A stretch of 64,000 nucleotides of DNA, taken from the NCBI GenBank assembly GCA_023392125.1, contig JAEVZS010000009.1, forward strand, positions 62,001 through 126,000, written 5' to 3'. Numbering within the stretch: the first letter of the stretch is position 1; each line of letters begins with the position of its first letter. Under the pieces are notes generated by a model. It was not told the DNA's origin. It made no database searches and saw only the letters and a program-made list of their open reading frames with translations. Below are positions 63,148 to 64,000 of the stretch, piece by piece. Made by a program: the position numbers and the translations under genes. The DNA comes from Bacteroidota bacterium (lineage in GTDB: Bacteria > Bacteroidota > Bacteroidia > Cytophagales > Cytophagaceae).

Positions 63148-64000
63148 ATGCTGAATAAGTGTCTGATTGTTGATGAGATGCATCCGTCTATTATCTCTCT
63201 TCTTGCTTCCTGTGGTCTTGAAGCAGATTACCAACCTGGTATTCAACGAAGTGAAGTTCTGGAAATTATTCACAAATATGCAGGGTTACTGGTTCGCAGT
63301 AAGCTGAAAATCGATCGTGAATTGCTGGAAAATGCCTCAAGGCTTGTTTTTATCGGAAGAGCAGGGGCCGGTGTAGATCTTATCGATGTTGAGGAAGTTG
63401 AAAAAAGAAACATACGCCTTTTCAACGCTCCGGAAGGCAATAGGGATGCTTTGGCCGAACATGCAGTTGGAATGCTTTTTGCTTTGCTGAATAAAATAAT
63501 TTCAGCAGACAAAGAGGTGCGCAGCGGTCTGTGGCAAAGGGAAGCAAACAGAGGGGCGGAACTATATAAGAAAACAATCGCGCTGATCGGGTATGGTTAT
63601 ATGGGAAGAGCATTTGCAAGGCGTCTTTCTGCATTTGGCTGTACCATATTGGTGTATGACAAGGAACCTGTTCAAACTGAACCCGGAATCGTGCTGACAG
63701 ACATGGAGACGATCTGTAAAGAGGCTGATGTGGTTAGTTTTCACGTACCTCTGACTGACGAAACGCGCTTCATGGCTGATTTTGCTTATTTTGACCGGTT
63801 TAAGAAAAATATCTGGGTGGTAAATACAGCCAGAGGCGAAATTTTGAAGTTAAGGGATCTGATCAGTCATCTTAAATCGGGAAAAATACGGGGAGCAGCT
63901 CTGGATGTTCTGGAAAATGAAAAATTTAATACATTCACTCCGGAACAGCATAAAGATTTTAACGAGCTGATTCGTTTTGAGAATGTGATTCTGACCCCTC
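63148..64000 (+). CDS. D-2-hydroxyacid dehydrogenase (SerA-like), 5' part
   Basis: 284 codons visible, cut off by the right edge. NAD-dependent D-isomer hydroxyacid dehydrogenase, most like 3-phosphoglycerate dehydrogenase: FIGRAGAGVDLIDVEEVEKR, NAPEGNRDALAEHAVGMLFALL, the Rossmann loop IGYGYMGRAFA, VSFHVPLTDETR and NTARGE with the catalytic Arg region. The substrate is not settled without the C-terminus. It starts one base after the mgtE stop. Confidence 0.85.
   Translation, partial: MLNKCLIVDEMHPSIISLLASCGLEADYQPGIQRSEVLEIIHKYAGLLVRSKLKIDRELLENASRLVFIGRAGAGVDLIDVEEVEKRNIRLFNAPEGNRDALAEHAVGMLFALLNKIISADKEVRSGLWQREANRGAELYKKTIALIGYGYMGRAFARRLSAFGCTILVYDKEPVQTEPGIVLTDMETICKEADVVSFHVPLTDETRFMADFAYFDRFKKNIWVVNTARGEILKLRDLISHLKSGKIRGAALDVLENEKFNTFTPEQHKDFNELIRFENVILTP

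Overview
The window looks like a chromosomal segment of a gliding or formerly gliding member of the Bacteroidota, most likely order Cytophagales. Evidence: gliding-associated ABC transporter genes gldA/gldF/gldG, a giant exported protein ending in a type IX secretion (gliding-motility C-terminal) domain, Bacteroidota-restricted families (DUF4290 next to murA, the YceD-rpmF-plsX-fabH-accB-accC operon, DUF4340 after gldG), almost no Shine-Dalgarno sequences before start codons, and several TAnnTTTG promoter elements. No tRNA, rRNA, CRISPR array, insertion sequence or prophage gene was recognised. Gene density and base composition look even throughout, so this reads as stable core chromosome with a few lineage-specific surface genes.

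Layout. 1-2310 (minus): start of a phytanoyl-CoA-dioxygenase-like gene, then a PagL-like lipid A deacylase with a DUF2807 lipoprotein. 2379-9304 (plus): small membrane protein, short-chain dehydrogenase, gldA, gldF, gldG, a DUF4340 protein and dnaN. 9434-16330: metY (minus), asnA and a lactate-permease-family transporter (plus), then a DyP peroxidase and an internally duplicated membrane partner (minus). 16731-24659 (plus): 2642-residue secreted GH8 protein with nested DUF11 domains, many Ig/PKD repeats and a T9SS tail. 24760-35956 (mostly minus): murA, DUF4290, uvrD/pcrA-type helicase, DUF3109 (plus), dps, a lone receiver protein, prfB with a programmed +1 frameshift, a cobalamin adenosyltransferase, a large TPR membrane protein, gatC; then plsC. 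36909-42099 (plus): two WG-repeat secreted proteins, a PA0069-type radical SAM protein and a small exported protein. 42108-43490 (minus): BamA/TamA-like outer membrane protein whose signal peptide seems to lie upstream of any usual start codon. 43589-53517: acetyl-CoA synthetase, two LemA-like lipoproteins behind a glutaryl-CoA-type dehydrogenase, tryptophan 2,3-dioxygenase, a MORN-repeat surface protein, an output-less PAS membrane sensor and a beta carbonic anhydrase. 53609-58314 (minus): the fatty-acid/phospholipid initiation operon with ribosomal protein L32. 58419-64000: pdxA and pepA (minus), then ksgA, mgtE and the start of a D-2-hydroxyacid dehydrogenase (plus).

The genes combine housekeeping (replication clamp, repair helicase, translation termination, rRNA methylation, peptidoglycan and lipid synthesis) with cell-surface functions. 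The least explained parts are the DyP partner, the architecture of the GH8 giant, the twin LemA-like lipoproteins, the WG and MORN repeat proteins, and the sensor without an output domain. I did not find a convincing wholly new multi-gene system; the DyP/partner pair is the best candidate for a poorly described one.
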